A DNA stretch of 64,000 nucleotides from Enterocloster aldenensis (GCF_003434055.1 NZ_QVEX01000019.1:661-64660); one strand, 5' to 3'. Counted from the first letter of the stretch, positions 16,084-25,761 are shown. The notes: generated by a model not told the origin, from the sequence alone. Made by a program: numbers and translations.

Positions 16084-17340
16084 GTGGGATATAAGCAGGG
16101 ATGGCGGAGCGGACAGTGGAAGAAACTGAAATGGAAAAAGCAGATCGGCTGTATGGCCATAGGCCTGATTCTGGGAGCCGCGGCCCAGATTCAGGCTGGA
16201 GCCGGACAGGACCTTGGGCAGGGATATGAGCTTAAGAGAAATGGATATGGGCAGGGGGAGGCTTTATACCAGATGAATGTAGAAGGCCTGGAAGCGGATC
16301 CGGTATCCCTGGATATCCGGCTGTCAGAGCGCATTTATACAAAGGAAGAAGCCCATAAGACATATGAGTCGGTCATGGAAAACCTTCCACGGTATATTCT
16401 TGGGGAAAATGAGTCATTAGACGAGGTAAGGTCCAGCCTTAACCTTGTGACATCCCTGAACCAATACGGGATACGTCTCAGGTGGGAGTCGGACCAACCC
16501 GGACTTGTGGATTCATATGGACAGGTAAATAATACGGAAGTAGAAGAAGCCGGCCGTGAGGTATGTCTGAGCGTACGCATGACCGACGGCACATGGCCTG
16601 AGGAGTTTATCATAGGGGTTGTGGTAAAGCCGCCTTTGCTGACAGAAGAGGAAATACGGCAGGACCGTTTCCTCAAAATGCTGTCATTGGAGGATGAACA
16701 GCAGAGTTCCACTGAGGTTTTGAAGCTTCCCGGCTCATTTCAGGGAAGGGAGCTGCGCTATCACATAAAGAATGAGCCGGTTTTCCTGCTGCTGGCAGGA
16801 CTGGGGGCGGTATGTGCTGTATTACTCGCCTTAAAAGACCAGAATGATATTAAGAAGGGTGAGAACAAGAGGAAACACCAGTTATTACTGGACTATTCTG
16901 AAGTTCTCTCGCGGCTCATCATTTTTCTTGGCGCAGGTATGAGCATCAGGACTGCATGGGATAAGATTGCATTTGATTACCAGAAACTGATGGACGACGG
17001 AAGGCAAAAGCCCAGGTATGCATATCAGGAGATGTATGAGACTAGCTGCCAGATGAGGGGAGGAGTGCCGGAAGGAAAGGCGTTCATGGAATTTGGAAGG
17101 CGCATCGGGCTGCAGCAATATATGAAGCTTGGCAGCCTTTTGGAACAGAACCGCAAGAACGGCTCAAAGAACCTGAGGGACACGCTGAAGGTTGAGATGG
17201 CGGAGGCATTTGAACAGCGCAAGCACCAGGCCAGAAGGCTGGGGGAGGAAGCGGGGACCAAATTACTGCTTCCACTGTTCATGATGCTGTCCATTGTCAT
17301 GGTGATGATTGCAGTTCCGGCGCTGATGGAATTTGGATAG
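16084..17340 (+). CDS. TadC-like platform protein with an extra extracytoplasmic domain
   Basis: A 418-residue protein. The C-terminal half (about 225-418) is a T2SS-F domain with membrane helices near 240-257, 280-300 and 395-415. Unlike standard TadC, the N-terminus has a signal-anchor (about 20-36) and then about 190 residues that should lie outside the membrane. Within it, a stretch ending LRWESDQPGLVDSYGQV...VKPP resembles the atrophied bacterial Ig fold (pattern WxSSxPxxVDxxGxV). The gene starts at GTG 16084, six bases after tadB. The F domain call is firm; the Ig call is by eye. Confidence 0.82.
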   Translation: MGYKQGWRSGQWKKLKWKKQIGCMAIGLILGAAAQIQAGAGQDLGQGYELKRNGYGQGEALYQMNVEGLEADPVSLDIRLSERIYTKEEAHKTYESVMENLPRYILGENESLDEVRSSLNLVTSLNQYGIRLRWESDQPGLVDSYGQVNNTEVEEAGREVCLSVRMTDGTWPEEFIIGVVVKPPLLTEEEIRQDRFLKMLSLEDEQQSSTEVLKLPGSFQGRELRYHIKNEPVFLLLAGLGAVCAVLLALKDQNDIKKGENKRKHQLLLDYSEVLSRLIIFLGAGMSIRTAWDKIAFDYQKLMDDGRQKPRYAYQEMYETSCQMRGGVPEGKAFMEFGRRIGLQQYMKLGSLLEQNRKNGSKNLRDTLKVEMAEAFEQRKHQARRLGEEAGTKLLLPLFMMLSIVMVMIAVPALMEFG

Positions 17341-17355
17341 GAAAGAGGTGAGTAT

Positions 17356-17535
17356 ATGGAGTTAAGAAATGAATGGAAGGCGTTTATGGAGGATGACCAC
17401 GGCGTGGGAGTCATTGAATTGGTGTTAGTCCTGGTGGTCCTGATCGGTCTGGTGATTATTTTCAAAAAGCAGATAACCACCTTGCTGGAAAATATTTTCA
17501 AGGAGATTAACAGCCAGTCGAAAGAGGTGTACTGA
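17356..17535 (+). CDS. Flp-type major pilin
   Basis: A 59-residue protein. A short charged leader (MELRNEWKAFMEDDHG) is followed by a hydrophobic helix. The processing site fits type IVb prepilins: Gly16 at -1 and Glu21 at +5 (G/VGVIE), then VLVLVVLIGLVIIF, then a short polar tail ending KEVY. GAAAGAGG lies upstream and its TGA overlaps the ATG of the next gene. It resembles Flp1-like proteins of Clostridia and is the likely pilus subunit, matured by one or both prepilin peptidases of the locus. Confidence 0.85.
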   Translation: MELRNEWKAFMEDDHGVGVIELVLVLVVLIGLVIIFKKQITTLLENIFKEINSQSKEVY

Positions 17536-19535
17536 TGGACAGGAAAGGGGAGATAACCATATTCCTGGCCATGATACTGGTGAGTGTCTGCGCCCTGCTG
17601 TGCGGACTTGCGGAGTCGGTTCGGACGGCAGGGGCCAGATGTTATCTTCGGATGGCCGCTGATTCCGCAGTGGACTCCCTCATGGCGCAATATCACAGGG
17701 AGCTGTGGGACAGGTACCGTATCCTGGGGCTAGAATACGACAGTCAGGATACCCTTGAAAATGAGCTGGAAGGCTTTCTGACCCCCTATATGGAAGCCGG
17801 TAACTGGTATCCCATGAAACTGTCAAAGGTCCGGACAGAAGATATCATAACACTAACAGAGGGGGGTGGGAGATATCTGGAACAGGAGATACTGGATTAC
17901 ATGAAGTACGGATTATTTGATACGGATTGGGATGAGCTGGATGAAGCGGGAGCAGGGGAACTGCTGGAGGCGTGGAAAGAGGGCGGAAGCGTAAACCGGC
18001 TCTCAGACCTTTACTCAGCCCATTCCAGGGAAGCTGTCCGGTTAGAAAAGGCGCTGGAGAATATCAACAGCAGGCTGGATTCCCAGAAGGAGTACTGGTC
18101 CCAGGCCATGCAGTGTCTGGAAGGCCTGGACGGGCAGGGGTTTATCACCCGTGCCAAAAAGGTCATAAAAGAGTTGGAACGACTTCCCTCACTGGTGGGG
18201 ATATATGAAAATAGGGCGGACCAGCTGAGGGAGCGCCTGGATGAAAGCAGGGAAAAATATGGGAAGGAGCAGGCAAACTTAAGTCCGGAGGTACAGGCTG
18301 CCCTGGAAGATGAGATTGCCCAGTATGAAGCTTATGTGGATAAGGATGGGCAGAGAAGGCAGGAGGTTATAAGACTCAGGGAATATGCGCCGGACAGGAT
18401 TGCGTGGATACAGGATGTCATCAGGGACGCGGAGGATGTGATGGAGTATATCGATAATTGGGAGCCGGATGACGAGGATGATGAACTGGATGAAGCTGCA
18501 TTGTGGAAACCGGTGGAACGCCGGTGGTCTGGTTATGGCATGCTTTCACTGGGAATTGAGTTTGGGGTAAAAGATAAGGAGAAAGAAGGTTTTTTGGAAC
18601 GGATTGGCAGCATGGTGTCGGGCGGACTTCTGGAATTTGTACTGCCGGAAGGGACAACCGTATCGGGCAGGAATCTTAAGCTTGGCTCGGTGCCTTCCGC
18701 TTCCCTGGTTGATGCCGGGGACATGGAGGGAAAAGAAAACCATGGTACCGGAACCCAGGGAAGCGGCCTTTTGGGGACCGGGAACCTTGTGTCACGTGTT
18801 CTGGTAGGGGAATACGATATACGGTTTTTTAAAGGATTCCAAAAAGAAATGGGGGAAGGGGAATTCTATGAACTGGAATACCTTATTCACGGGAAAAATC
18901 AGGACAGGGATAATCTGTCAGGCGCTGTATCACGTCTGGTTGCGTTAAGGCAGGGGCTGAACCTGATACATATTCTGTCCGATTCCGGAAAACGGGAGGA
19001 AGCACGGGGGCTGGCCCTTGCCATTGTGGGAGGCACGGGAATCCTTCCATTGGTGTCCGTCACTGCATTCCTGATCATGACGGTATGGGCGTTGGGTGAG
19101 GCGCTGGAAGATGTGAGGTCGCTTTTGGACGGAGGAAGGATACCCTTCCTTAAGAACCGGAGTCAATGGAAGATAAGCCTGGACCAACTCCTTGACATAG
19201 GGAGGAATGGACGCCTGCCAGGTGGAGAAACCACGGGCAGCGGAGGAAACGGGCTGAATTATAAAGGTTATCTCCGCATCCTTATATTCGGAGGATATGG
19301 GATTGGCATGATATACCGGATGATGGACATCATGGAGATTAATATTGCAAGGGGACAGAGCGGATTTTCCATGGGACACTGTGCCTGCCGGGTGGATACG
19401 GAATCAACCGTTAGTGGAAAACATGTATTTTTTTCAACGGGATTGTGGAAAAAACAGATGGGAGACAGTGACTTTGATTATGAAACCCGTATTGGGGCAT
19501 CCGGCAGCTACATGGATGATTCCGGGAACCGGTAA
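17535..19535 (+). CDS. Tad-locus pseudopilin-like protein (DUF5702 type)
   Basis: A 666-residue protein beginning MDRKGEITIFLAMIL, a short basic leader, Gly and a hydrophobic helix, the pattern of large TadG/TadE-related proteins in clostridial Tad loci. Residues about 160-290 are rich in charged heptads (likely coiled coil). A second hydrophobic segment lies near residues 500-525 (GILPLVSVTAFLIMTVWAL), and the end is polar. The role is unknown; such proteins are thought to be minor tip or cell-surface components. The match to DUF5702 is from memory of the conserved GEITIFL start. Confidence 0.7.
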   Translation: MDRKGEITIFLAMILVSVCALLCGLAESVRTAGARCYLRMAADSAVDSLMAQYHRELWDRYRILGLEYDSQDTLENELEGFLTPYMEAGNWYPMKLSKVRTEDIITLTEGGGRYLEQEILDYMKYGLFDTDWDELDEAGAGELLEAWKEGGSVNRLSDLYSAHSREAVRLEKALENINSRLDSQKEYWSQAMQCLEGLDGQGFITRAKKVIKELERLPSLVGIYENRADQLRERLDESREKYGKEQANLSPEVQAALEDEIAQYEAYVDKDGQRRQEVIRLREYAPDRIAWIQDVIRDAEDVMEYIDNWEPDDEDDELDEAALWKPVERRWSGYGMLSLGIEFGVKDKEKEGFLERIGSMVSGGLLEFVLPEGTTVSGRNLKLGSVPSASLVDAGDMEGKENHGTGTQGSGLLGTGNLVSRVLVGEYDIRFFKGFQKEMGEGEFYELEYLIHGKNQDRDNLSGAVSRLVALRQGLNLIHILSDSGKREEARGLALAIVGGTGILPLVSVTAFLIMTVWALGEALEDVRSLLDGGRIPFLKNRSQWKISLDQLLDIGRNGRLPGGETTGSGGNGLNYKGYLRILIFGGYGIGMIYRMMDIMEINIARGQSGFSMGHCACRVDTESTVSGKHVFFSTGLWKKQMGDSDFDYETRIGASGSYMDDSGNR

Positions 19536-19573
19536 TAGCAGGAAAGGAGGTTCATGGCCATGCCCTTTTTCAT

Positions 19574-20518
19574 GTGAAAAAGGATATGCGGATACATAAA
19601 ATGAAAAAGAAATCAAATATAAATGACGCACCTCTCCAGGTACAAAGTAGCTGCTTTTATCCATCTGTCATATCGGCATACCATGATAAAAGGGCATTGC
19701 CATGCACCTCCTGTTCTGAAAACGCAAGCCTGTCTGTTGAGGCGGCCATGTGCCTGTCCTTGTTTCTCTTCCTGTGTGTATGCCTGATGATGCCCATGAA
19801 GATGATGGACAGGCAGAGACAGATTCAGGCCGTGGTGGAGTCTGTGGGGGAAGAGCTGAGCCAGTACGCTTATGTGGAATACTGCCTGCGTTCAGAAACC
19901 AAGGCGTCCGTGGACATAAAACGGGCAGACGGCGGGGAGGCAGGTTCACTTCTGGCTGCCGGATATGCAGTGGCGCGGATATTGGGACAGGTGGATAACC
20001 GCTGGATTGAATCTGTTTCTTTTGACGGTACGGACATTGGCACGGATGATATGGTATTGATTGTCATGAAGTATAGGATGAAGCTTCCATTTTCCATATT
20101 GGGGCTTAGCAGTGTGCCGGTACAGCATGTCTGCAGCCGGAGGATGTGGAATGGGGCGGACGGAGGGAGGTTTGGGCAGGGGGAAACATCAGACAGTACA
20201 AAAGAAGAACTTGTTTATATAGGAAAGAACCCCACACGCTATCACAGGCAGAGAACCTGCCATTATCTGTACAATGACTTAAAAGCAGTGTCTGCCGGTG
20301 AAGTGGAATCCATGCGCAACCAGTCCGGAGGAAAGTATGTGCCGTGCAAAACCTGCGGAACAGGAAATGGAAACGGGACTGGGACCGTGTATATTATGCC
20401 GTACGGGGGCAGTTACCACACGGTAAAGACCTGTCCCTCCATTATTGCATATGTACAGGCAGTGGCTTTATCACAAGTGGAGTATCTGGGAGAATGTTCT
20501 TATTGTGGAGGTAAATGA
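19574..20518 (+). CDS. TadE-like pseudopilin with two C-terminal His/Cys motifs
   Basis: A 314-residue protein. A polar N-terminus of about 55 residues precedes the pilin-like signal NASLSVEAAM (Glu at +5) and a hydrophobic helix. The body (about 90-200) is TadE-like. The C-terminus carries two related units: VYIGKNPTRYHRQRTCHYL...PCKTCG and VYIMPYGGSYHTVKTCPSI...CSYCGG. Each has Tyr-His, then Cys, then a CxxC pair, the layout of a small metal-binding or redox-active fold. Translation probably starts at GTG 19574, but internal ATGs are possible. It ends one base before the second prepilin peptidase. Confidence 0.72.
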   Translation: MKKDMRIHKMKKKSNINDAPLQVQSSCFYPSVISAYHDKRALPCTSCSENASLSVEAAMCLSLFLFLCVCLMMPMKMMDRQRQIQAVVESVGEELSQYAYVEYCLRSETKASVDIKRADGGEAGSLLAAGYAVARILGQVDNRWIESVSFDGTDIGTDDMVLIVMKYRMKLPFSILGLSSVPVQHVCSRRMWNGADGGRFGQGETSDSTKEELVYIGKNPTRYHRQRTCHYLYNDLKAVSAGEVESMRNQSGGKYVPCKTCGTGNGNGTGTVYIMPYGGSYHTVKTCPSIIAYVQAVALSQVEYLGECSYCGGK

Positions 20519-20519
20519 T

Positions 20520-21044
20520 ATGGATAATATTAGCGTCTGGATGAATGTAAATGAAGTTTTGCTCAAAGGGGGATTCCTGATATTCCTGGCAGCTGCCGGT
20601 TATCAGGATTTAAAGGACAGGAGGATACATATATGCCTGTTCCTGGCATTCGGCACTGCGGGGGCGGCGCTGAAAGGAATTCATATGGTGCTGGAACTGA
20701 GGTCATATATTGCCGGATATGGAATGGAGGAGGCATGGATACAGGCAGGGAAGCACTTTAAGGATACGGGCATGGCAGTGATGGTTGGAGGCGCCCTACT
20801 GGCATTGTCCGCTGCTACCGGGGAAGCGGTGGGCAGAGGGGATGGATGGTTTTTTGTGGTGTCGGGCATCTATCTGGACTTTGCCAGGAATCTGCTGTTG
20901 CTGTGCGGCGGCCTGATACTCTGCTTTTTGGCCTGTGCCGTACTTTTCATGAGGGGCATGGGAAACGGCAGGGATGTAAGGCATATGCGTCTTCCGTTTT
21001 TGCCGTTCCTTGTGCCGGCCGGGATGGGAGTGATGTTTTTGTGA
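20520..21044 (+). CDS. Prepilin peptidase (A24 type), second copy
   Basis: A 174-residue membrane protein. Catalytic Asp30 (or Asp33) lies in AGYQDLKDRRI and Asp108 in GRGDGWFF, in the spacing of the A24 aspartyl proteases. The N-terminal methylase domain of classical PilD is absent, as in TadV. It starts right after the TadE-like gene and overlaps the next gene by GTGA. This makes two A24 proteases in one Tad locus; they may differ in substrate (Flp pilin against TadE-like proteins), which is inference. Confidence 0.8.
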   Translation: MDNISVWMNVNEVLLKGGFLIFLAAAGYQDLKDRRIHICLFLAFGTAGAALKGIHMVLELRSYIAGYGMEEAWIQAGKHFKDTGMAVMVGGALLALSAATGEAVGRGDGWFFVVSGIYLDFARNLLLLCGGLILCFLACAVLFMRGMGNGRDVRHMRLPFLPFLVPAGMGVMFL

Positions 21045-21439
21045 AGGGAGAAAAGTGGTATGTCAAAGGCAGCTTTACGGTTGAGGCGGCCTGTATCATG
21101 GCGGCAGTCCTGCTGTCCATATCCATGATGATCCATCAGGCTGCACGTATCCGAGACGAGACGGTTGGCGCCATGGGCCTTCATGAAGCAGTGGAAAAAG
21201 GCAGGCATGAAAAAGGCGCAGAACTTCATGTGGTGGCGTCAATGGTTCAGGATAATATGGGCCGTCCCATGACATTGTCCGGTTATCAGATACAGTTAAA
21301 AAGCAGATGGAACCGCATATCGGGAAAGGCACAGGGCACGGGATGGAGTCATGAGATTGAAGGAAAACGGTTCAGGCCGGAAGCATTCCTGCGGAAAATC
21401 ACATTAATTGAGGGTCTGGGAGAAGAGGATGGAGATTAG
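21041..21439 (+). CDS. TadE-like minor pseudopilin
   Basis: A 132-residue protein starting at GTG 21041, which overlaps the stop of the preceding protease gene, with GGGAG upstream. The leader VKGEKWYVKG is followed by SFTVEAACIMAAVLLSISM: Gly at -1, Glu at +5, then the hydrophobic helix, the type IVb prepilin pattern. The remaining 95 residues are polar. Reading the frame back to 20846 would run antisense to the membrane segments of the protease and is not supported. Confidence 0.78.
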   Translation: MKGEKWYVKGSFTVEAACIMAAVLLSISMMIHQAARIRDETVGAMGLHEAVEKGRHEKGAELHVVASMVQDNMGRPMTLSGYQIQLKSRWNRISGKAQGTGWSHEIEGKRFRPEAFLRKITLIEGLGEEDGD

Positions 21440-22874
21440 TTACAGGCGGGAAATTAAGCACAATTATCTGGTCATTACACCGGATTCCGGTACCACTCCC
21501 GGATATGAAGCCCGTATGCTTGCCGGCAATGAGATTCAGGGGCTTCTGCGCATGCACATCCGGTATCAGGATGGGAGTTCCCTTTACTATTATGATATTA
21601 CATCCAGGCAGCCTTTAAGCCGCCTGCTGGATGCGCGTTTTATAAGCAGGGATGAAATCTGCCAGATCCTGATACAGATTCATGTTGCCTTGATGCGGAT
21701 GGAAGAGTATCTGCTGGGGGATGGAGGCATCCTGCTGGACCCCGGTCTGATTTACATGGATCCGGAGCTGTTCCAGATAGGACTGTGCCTGGTTCCGGGA
21801 CAGACCGGGGTATTTCCGGAACAGTTGAGCCGTTTTTTGCAGTATATACTAAAGTGTGTGAATCACAAGGACAGGGAATGCGTGGTCCTGGCATATGGGG
21901 TATATCAGGAAAGCCTGAAGGAAAATTACGGCCTGGATGACATTTTAAAGTTTATTGTTTCAGATAATGATAAAAGGGAGCTGGCAAAGGAGAAGGAACA
22001 GCATGTTTCAGGTTCTGGGTATAAGGACAGATATGAATATCAGGCAGATGGGGAATTGGTACCTGACAAGGAATATGAAAATAGACGGAATGAGGAGAAA
22101 GAAGGTGGGATGCCGGACAGGGATATCCATAAAGGCGGCGCTCGGAAAAATAGTATGAAAAAGGAACTTGTTTCTATGGCAAAACTGGCCGGGGTGTGGA
22201 TAGGGGCCGTTGTTCTGGTTCCCATGGCAATCTGGTTATTTGGCGGAACGGGAAGACTGGCTTCCATGAAGGCCACGCTGGTCTGGCTGGACTCAGGCCT
22301 TTTCCTGTTCCTGGCTGCTGCTAATATCCTGCGGATCCTCTTATACAAAATAAATGGAAAACATGAGGCGGCCACGGATGGGGGACTTGAGTCAGGACAG
22401 GAACCGGAGCAGGATTCCTGGAGGATCCTATATGATGATAAAGAGGAAACATGGCCCTTGGAGACAGATAAAAACGCAATGGAACCTGCGCCCAGGAATG
22501 TCCAGGAGGCAAAAAGCAGCCCGGAACCATTGGAAGATGAGGTGTTCCGGACCGCACTTTTATGCGGAGAACCCTCAGGTGAGGGAGTCCGCCGTCTGAG
22601 GGCGCTGGATGAAGGGGGGGAGGACATCATTCTTCCATATTATCCGTTTGTCATAGGTAAAAACAAGAATCTGGCTGATTACACGCTGCAAAAGGATACA
22701 GTCAGCCGTTTTCACCTGAGGATTGATAATGAGGGAAAAAATTATACGGTGACAGACCTTAATTCCACCAATGGAACGCGGGTGAATGGCAAGGCGCTTG
22801 ATGCAAATGAAACCTCTTTAATAAAGGCAGGCGATGAAATATATATTGCAGATGTAGGGTATGTATTTGAATAA
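21429..22874 (+). CDS. FHA-domain protein of the Tad locus (DUF6382-like N-terminus)
   Basis: A 481-residue protein. The N-terminal part (about 1-180), starting MEISYRREIKHNYLVI, matches the type of domain found before FHA in clostridial Tad loci. A polar linker and two membrane helices (about 255-275 and 285-303) follow. The C-terminal FHA domain (about 395-481) has the phosphothreonine-binding pattern IGKN...VSRFHLRI...DLNSTNGTRVNG. FHA domains bind phospho-Thr partners, so the pilus may be under Ser/Thr kinase control; no kinase gene is seen in the window. It overlaps the stop of the TadE-like gene by 11 bases and closes the locus. Confidence 0.82.
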   Translation: MEISYRREIKHNYLVITPDSGTTPGYEARMLAGNEIQGLLRMHIRYQDGSSLYYYDITSRQPLSRLLDARFISRDEICQILIQIHVALMRMEEYLLGDGGILLDPGLIYMDPELFQIGLCLVPGQTGVFPEQLSRFLQYILKCVNHKDRECVVLAYGVYQESLKENYGLDDILKFIVSDNDKRELAKEKEQHVSGSGYKDRYEYQADGELVPDKEYENRRNEEKEGGMPDRDIHKGGARKNSMKKELVSMAKLAGVWIGAVVLVPMAIWLFGGTGRLASMKATLVWLDSGLFLFLAAANILRILLYKINGKHEAATDGGLESGQEPEQDSWRILYDDKEETWPLETDKNAMEPAPRNVQEAKSSPEPLEDEVFRTALLCGEPSGEGVRRLRALDEGGEDIILPYYPFVIGKNKNLADYTLQKDTVSRFHLRIDNEGKNYTVTDLNSTNGTRVNGKALDANETSLIKAGDEIYIADVGYVFE

Positions 22875-23051
22875 CAGCAGACAGCCGCAAGCGGTTGACA
22901 TAAAAGTGAGCCTTTTGCTTAAAAAATGTGATATATTACAAAAAATACATGGGAGGGGGATGATAAAATTAATTATATTGTTACTTACCCACTTAACAAG
23001 AACTTGAAAGTATGCTAAGATAAGATATCATTGATGATGTGAGGAAGACCG

Positions 23052-23672
23052 ATGCAAGCTTATAAGATAAAGGATAAGGCATATGTCAATATAGCGTTAA
23101 TTGCTGTGAATGTGCTTATTTTTCTTTATTTTGAGTTAATCGGTGACACGGAAGATACAATGTTCATGATAATGCACGGAGCCGTCTATGAACCGCTTGT
23201 TGTCTTGCGTGGTGAGTATTACCGGTTGTTTACTTCCATGTTCCTGCATTTTGGGGCCAGTCACTTAGTGAATAACATGCTGGTCCTCTTTGTGTTGGGC
23301 GAGAGAATGGAACAGGTCCTGGGACATGTAAAATATCTTATATTTTATATTGTCAGCGGTATTGTTGCGAATATCATATCCATAATGGTTCATATGGGGT
23401 CGGCATATGCAGCAGTATCAGCAGGGGCTTCAGGAGCCATTTTCGGTGTGGTAGGCGGCCTGGTCTATGTGGTTGCTGTTAATCATGGCCAGTTGGACGG
23501 TCTTACCAACCGGCAGCTGGGGTTCATGATCATCCTGAGTCTGTACCATGGTTTTACCGCGTCAGGAGTAGACAATTGGGCCCACATAGGAGGCCTGTTT
23601 TCCGGCTTCATCTTAAGTATCTTTCGGTACCGGAGGAAACATACTGCCAGGATTTCCGATACAGGAAGGTAG
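23052..23672 (+). CDS. Rhomboid-family intramembrane serine protease
   Basis: A 206-residue protein with six predicted membrane helices. The catalytic Ser is in GASGAIFG and the His in NWAHIGGL, with the conserved LHFGASHLVNNM in helix 2. Rhomboids cut transmembrane proteins within the lipid bilayer; the substrate here is unknown. ATG 23052 follows GAGGAAG. A TTGAAA at 23004-23009 with TATCAT at 23026-23031 is a possible promoter, with a short leader. It is followed by the HIT gene in the same direction, possibly as an operon. Confidence 0.9.
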   Translation: MQAYKIKDKAYVNIALIAVNVLIFLYFELIGDTEDTMFMIMHGAVYEPLVVLRGEYYRLFTSMFLHFGASHLVNNMLVLFVLGERMEQVLGHVKYLIFYIVSGIVANIISIMVHMGSAYAAVSAGASGAIFGVVGGLVYVVAVNHGQLDGLTNRQLGFMIILSLYHGFTASGVDNWAHIGGLFSGFILSIFRYRRKHTARISDTGR

Positions 23673-23715
23673 AAACTACAGCTGTGTAAACCGCAGCAGA
23701 AGGAGGACTTTCAAT

Positions 23716-24132
23716 ATGACAGATGACAATTGTATTTTTTGTAAAATAGCAAACGGGGTAATTCCGTCAACAACCCTGTACGAGGATGAGCAGTTCCGGG
23801 TAATCCTGGATTTAGGTCCGGCTTCCAGAGGACATGCACTCATTCTGCCGAAACTGCATTTTGCAGATGTATGTGACCTGGATGAGGAGATTGCGGCAAA
23901 GGTACTTCTGCTGGGTGCTAAGATTGGCGCTGCAATGAAGAAGTCCCTTGGATGTTCCGGTTTTAACCTGGTTCAGAATAACGGTGAATCGGCAGGACAG
24001 ACTGTGTTTCATTTCCATATGCACATAATTCCCAGATATGAGAATGGTCCATCGATAGTAAGCTGGATTCCCGGTACGGCATCACCGGAGGAACTGGCTC
24101 AGATTGCAGAAAAAATTAAGACCAGCTTGTAA
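23716..24132 (+). CDS. HIT-family nucleotide hydrolase/transferase
   Basis: A 138-residue cytosolic histidine-triad protein. The N-terminal CIFCKI includes a Cys pair seen in zinc-binding HIT proteins, and the triad HFHMHIIPR lies near residues 98-106. Family members hydrolyse adenosine phosphoramidates or dinucleoside polyphosphates. AGAAGGAGG precedes the ATG. It lies just upstream of the sigma-factor gene. Confidence 0.9.
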   Translation: MTDDNCIFCKIANGVIPSTTLYEDEQFRVILDLGPASRGHALILPKLHFADVCDLDEEIAAKVLLLGAKIGAAMKKSLGCSGFNLVQNNGESAGQTVFHFHMHIIPRYENGPSIVSWIPGTASPEELAQIAEKIKTSL

Positions 24133-24145
24133 AGATGAATTGACT

Positions 24146-24694
24146 ATGGAAAAGAAAATGGATGCTGATAAGAGAAAGAAGTTTGAGGAAATGTACCTGG
24201 ATTTCCAGCTGATACTGAGAAAGATGGCTTATGTCAACGACATTCCATATGATTATATCGATGATGTGGTTCAGGATACATTTGTCTCGTATGCCCACTA
24301 TGATTATTCACTTGACCTGCCGTTGGACAATACCAAGATGCTGTTAATAACCATTCTCAAAAGCCGCTGTATGGATTATCACCGTAAGATGAAGCACAGA
24401 AGCTATGGGGAGCTGGATGAAGAAGCATATAACAGCGAGAGTTATCCATCTCATGACAGGTCTGGCAGTCTTCCGGATTTTGTGGTAAGTAAAGAAAAGT
24501 GTCAGGCCCTTCTTAAGGAGATTGAGAAACTACCTGAGAACTGGAGGCAGGTGGCTGTCTTAAGATTAATAGAGGGGCGGCCAACCAGGGAAGTGTGCGA
24601 GATCCTGAACATTACAGAAAAGGCCTGCTATTCCCGGGTCAGCCGTATCAGAAAATATCTGGAGATATTGTTAAATGATGATAACTGGCCTTAA
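24146..24694 (+). CDS. ECF-type RNA polymerase sigma factor
   Basis: A 182-residue sigma-70 family protein. Region 2 is visible ([15 protein letters not shown], about residues 37-51) and region 4 has a helix-turn-helix ([18 protein letters not shown], about 145-162). No region 3 is present, as in ECF factors. Start is not certain: ATG 24146 gives the compact protein, while a TTG at 24104 overlapping the HIT gene has a better ribosome site. The stop overlaps the murG stop (TTAA at 24691-24694). The DUF4367-like membrane protein at 25900, beyond murG, is a candidate anti-sigma partner. Confidence 0.8.
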   Translation: MEKKMDADKRKKFEEMYLDFQLILRKMAYVNDIPYDYIDDVVQDTFVSYAHYDYSLDLPLDNTKMLLITILKSRCMDYHRKMKHRSYGELDEEAYNSESYPSHDRSGSLPDFVVSKEKCQALLKEIEKLPENWRQVAVLRLIEGRPTREVCEILNITEKACYSRVSRIRKYLEILLNDDNWP

Positions 24695-25761
24695 GATGAT
24701 TTTTCACATGATTCAATGAGGGACATGACAGTCTCCACCGCATTGTTAAGACTGCTCTGTTCCATGGCCTGTATATAGGATGCCCTGTTTTGGTACAGGT
24801 CGTCGATTGCTTGAAACAGGCTTTCATTTGTTATGGACTCCTCTTCCAGAACCTTGCTGAATCCCTGTTTCGCAAAGGAATTTGCATTGAGGATCTGGTC
24901 GCCGCGGCTGGCAGAAGCGGACAGGGGAATCAGAAGATTTGGTTTGCGCAGGGCCAACAGCTCACAGATGGAATTGGCTCCGGCTCTGGAGATGACGATA
25001 TCGGCTGCTGCGAACAGATGCTTTAATGGGGCGTCTACATATTCATACTGTACATATCCGGCTGTACCAATCAGGCTTTCGTCCAGATTGCCCTTGCCGC
25101 AGATATGTATTACCTGGTATTTGGCAAGAAGACGTGGAAGTATACTGCGTACGGCCTGGTTCACTGTGACAGAGCCAAGACTTCCGCCAATAATCAGAAG
25201 GACAGGCTTATCTGCACTGAGGTGGGAATAAGACAGGCCTGACAGGCGGTCACCCTGAAGCAGTTCTTTCCGGATGGGGGAGCCTGTAAGGACTGCCTTG
25301 TCTTCCGGGAGATATTTCAGTGTCTCAGGAAAGTTACAGCAGACCTTGGAAGCAGAAGGAATGCAGATTTTATTAGCCAGTCCGGGAGTCATATCGGATT
25401 CGTGGATGATGGTGGGGATTTTATAATGCCTGGCAGCCAGTACCACGGGGACTGCAACGAACCCGCCTTTGGAAAACACTACATCTGGCTTATAACGTCT
25501 GATGAGACGCAGCGCTTCTCCATAACCCTTGATGACGCGGAACGGGTCAGAAAAGTTCTTGATGTCAAAATACCTGCGCAGCTTACCAGAGGATATGCCG
25601 TCATAGGGAATACCTGCATTTTCAATAAGCTTGCGTTCCATGCCCTGATAGGAGCCGATATAGCGGATATCATAGCCAGCTTCCCTGAGGGAAGGAATCA
25701 AAGCCAGGTTGGGAGTGACGTGTCCGGCAGTACCGCCGCCGGTAAGAATGATTTTTTTCAT
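24691..25761 (-). CDS. murG: UDP-GlcNAc:undecaprenyl-pyrophosphoryl-MurNAc-pentapeptide GlcNAc transferase
   Basis: A 356-residue GT28 glycosyltransferase that makes lipid II from lipid I at the inner face of the membrane. The first glycine loop [14 protein letters not shown] lies near the N-terminus, the second [10 protein letters not shown] near 190, and the donor-binding site includes [14 protein letters not shown] near 260. It lies alone, outside a dcw cluster, between two genes of a likely sigma/anti-sigma pair on the other strand. AGGAGG precedes the ATG at 25761. Confidence 0.93.
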   Translation of the reverse strand: MKKIILTGGGTAGHVTPNLALIPSLREAGYDIRYIGSYQGMERKLIENAGIPYDGISSGKLRRYFDIKNFSDPFRVIKGYGEALRLIRRYKPDVVFSKGGFVAVPVVLAARHYKIPTIIHESDMTPGLANKICIPSASKVCCNFPETLKYLPEDKAVLTGSPIRKELLQGDRLSGLSYSHLSADKPVLLIIGGSLGSVTVNQAVRSILPRLLAKYQVIHICGKGNLDESLIGTAGYVQYEYVDAPLKHLFAAADIVISRAGANSICELLALRKPNLLIPLSASASRGDQILNANSFAKQGFSKVLEEESITNESLFQAIDDLYQNRASYIQAMEQSSLNNAVETVMSLIESCEKSS

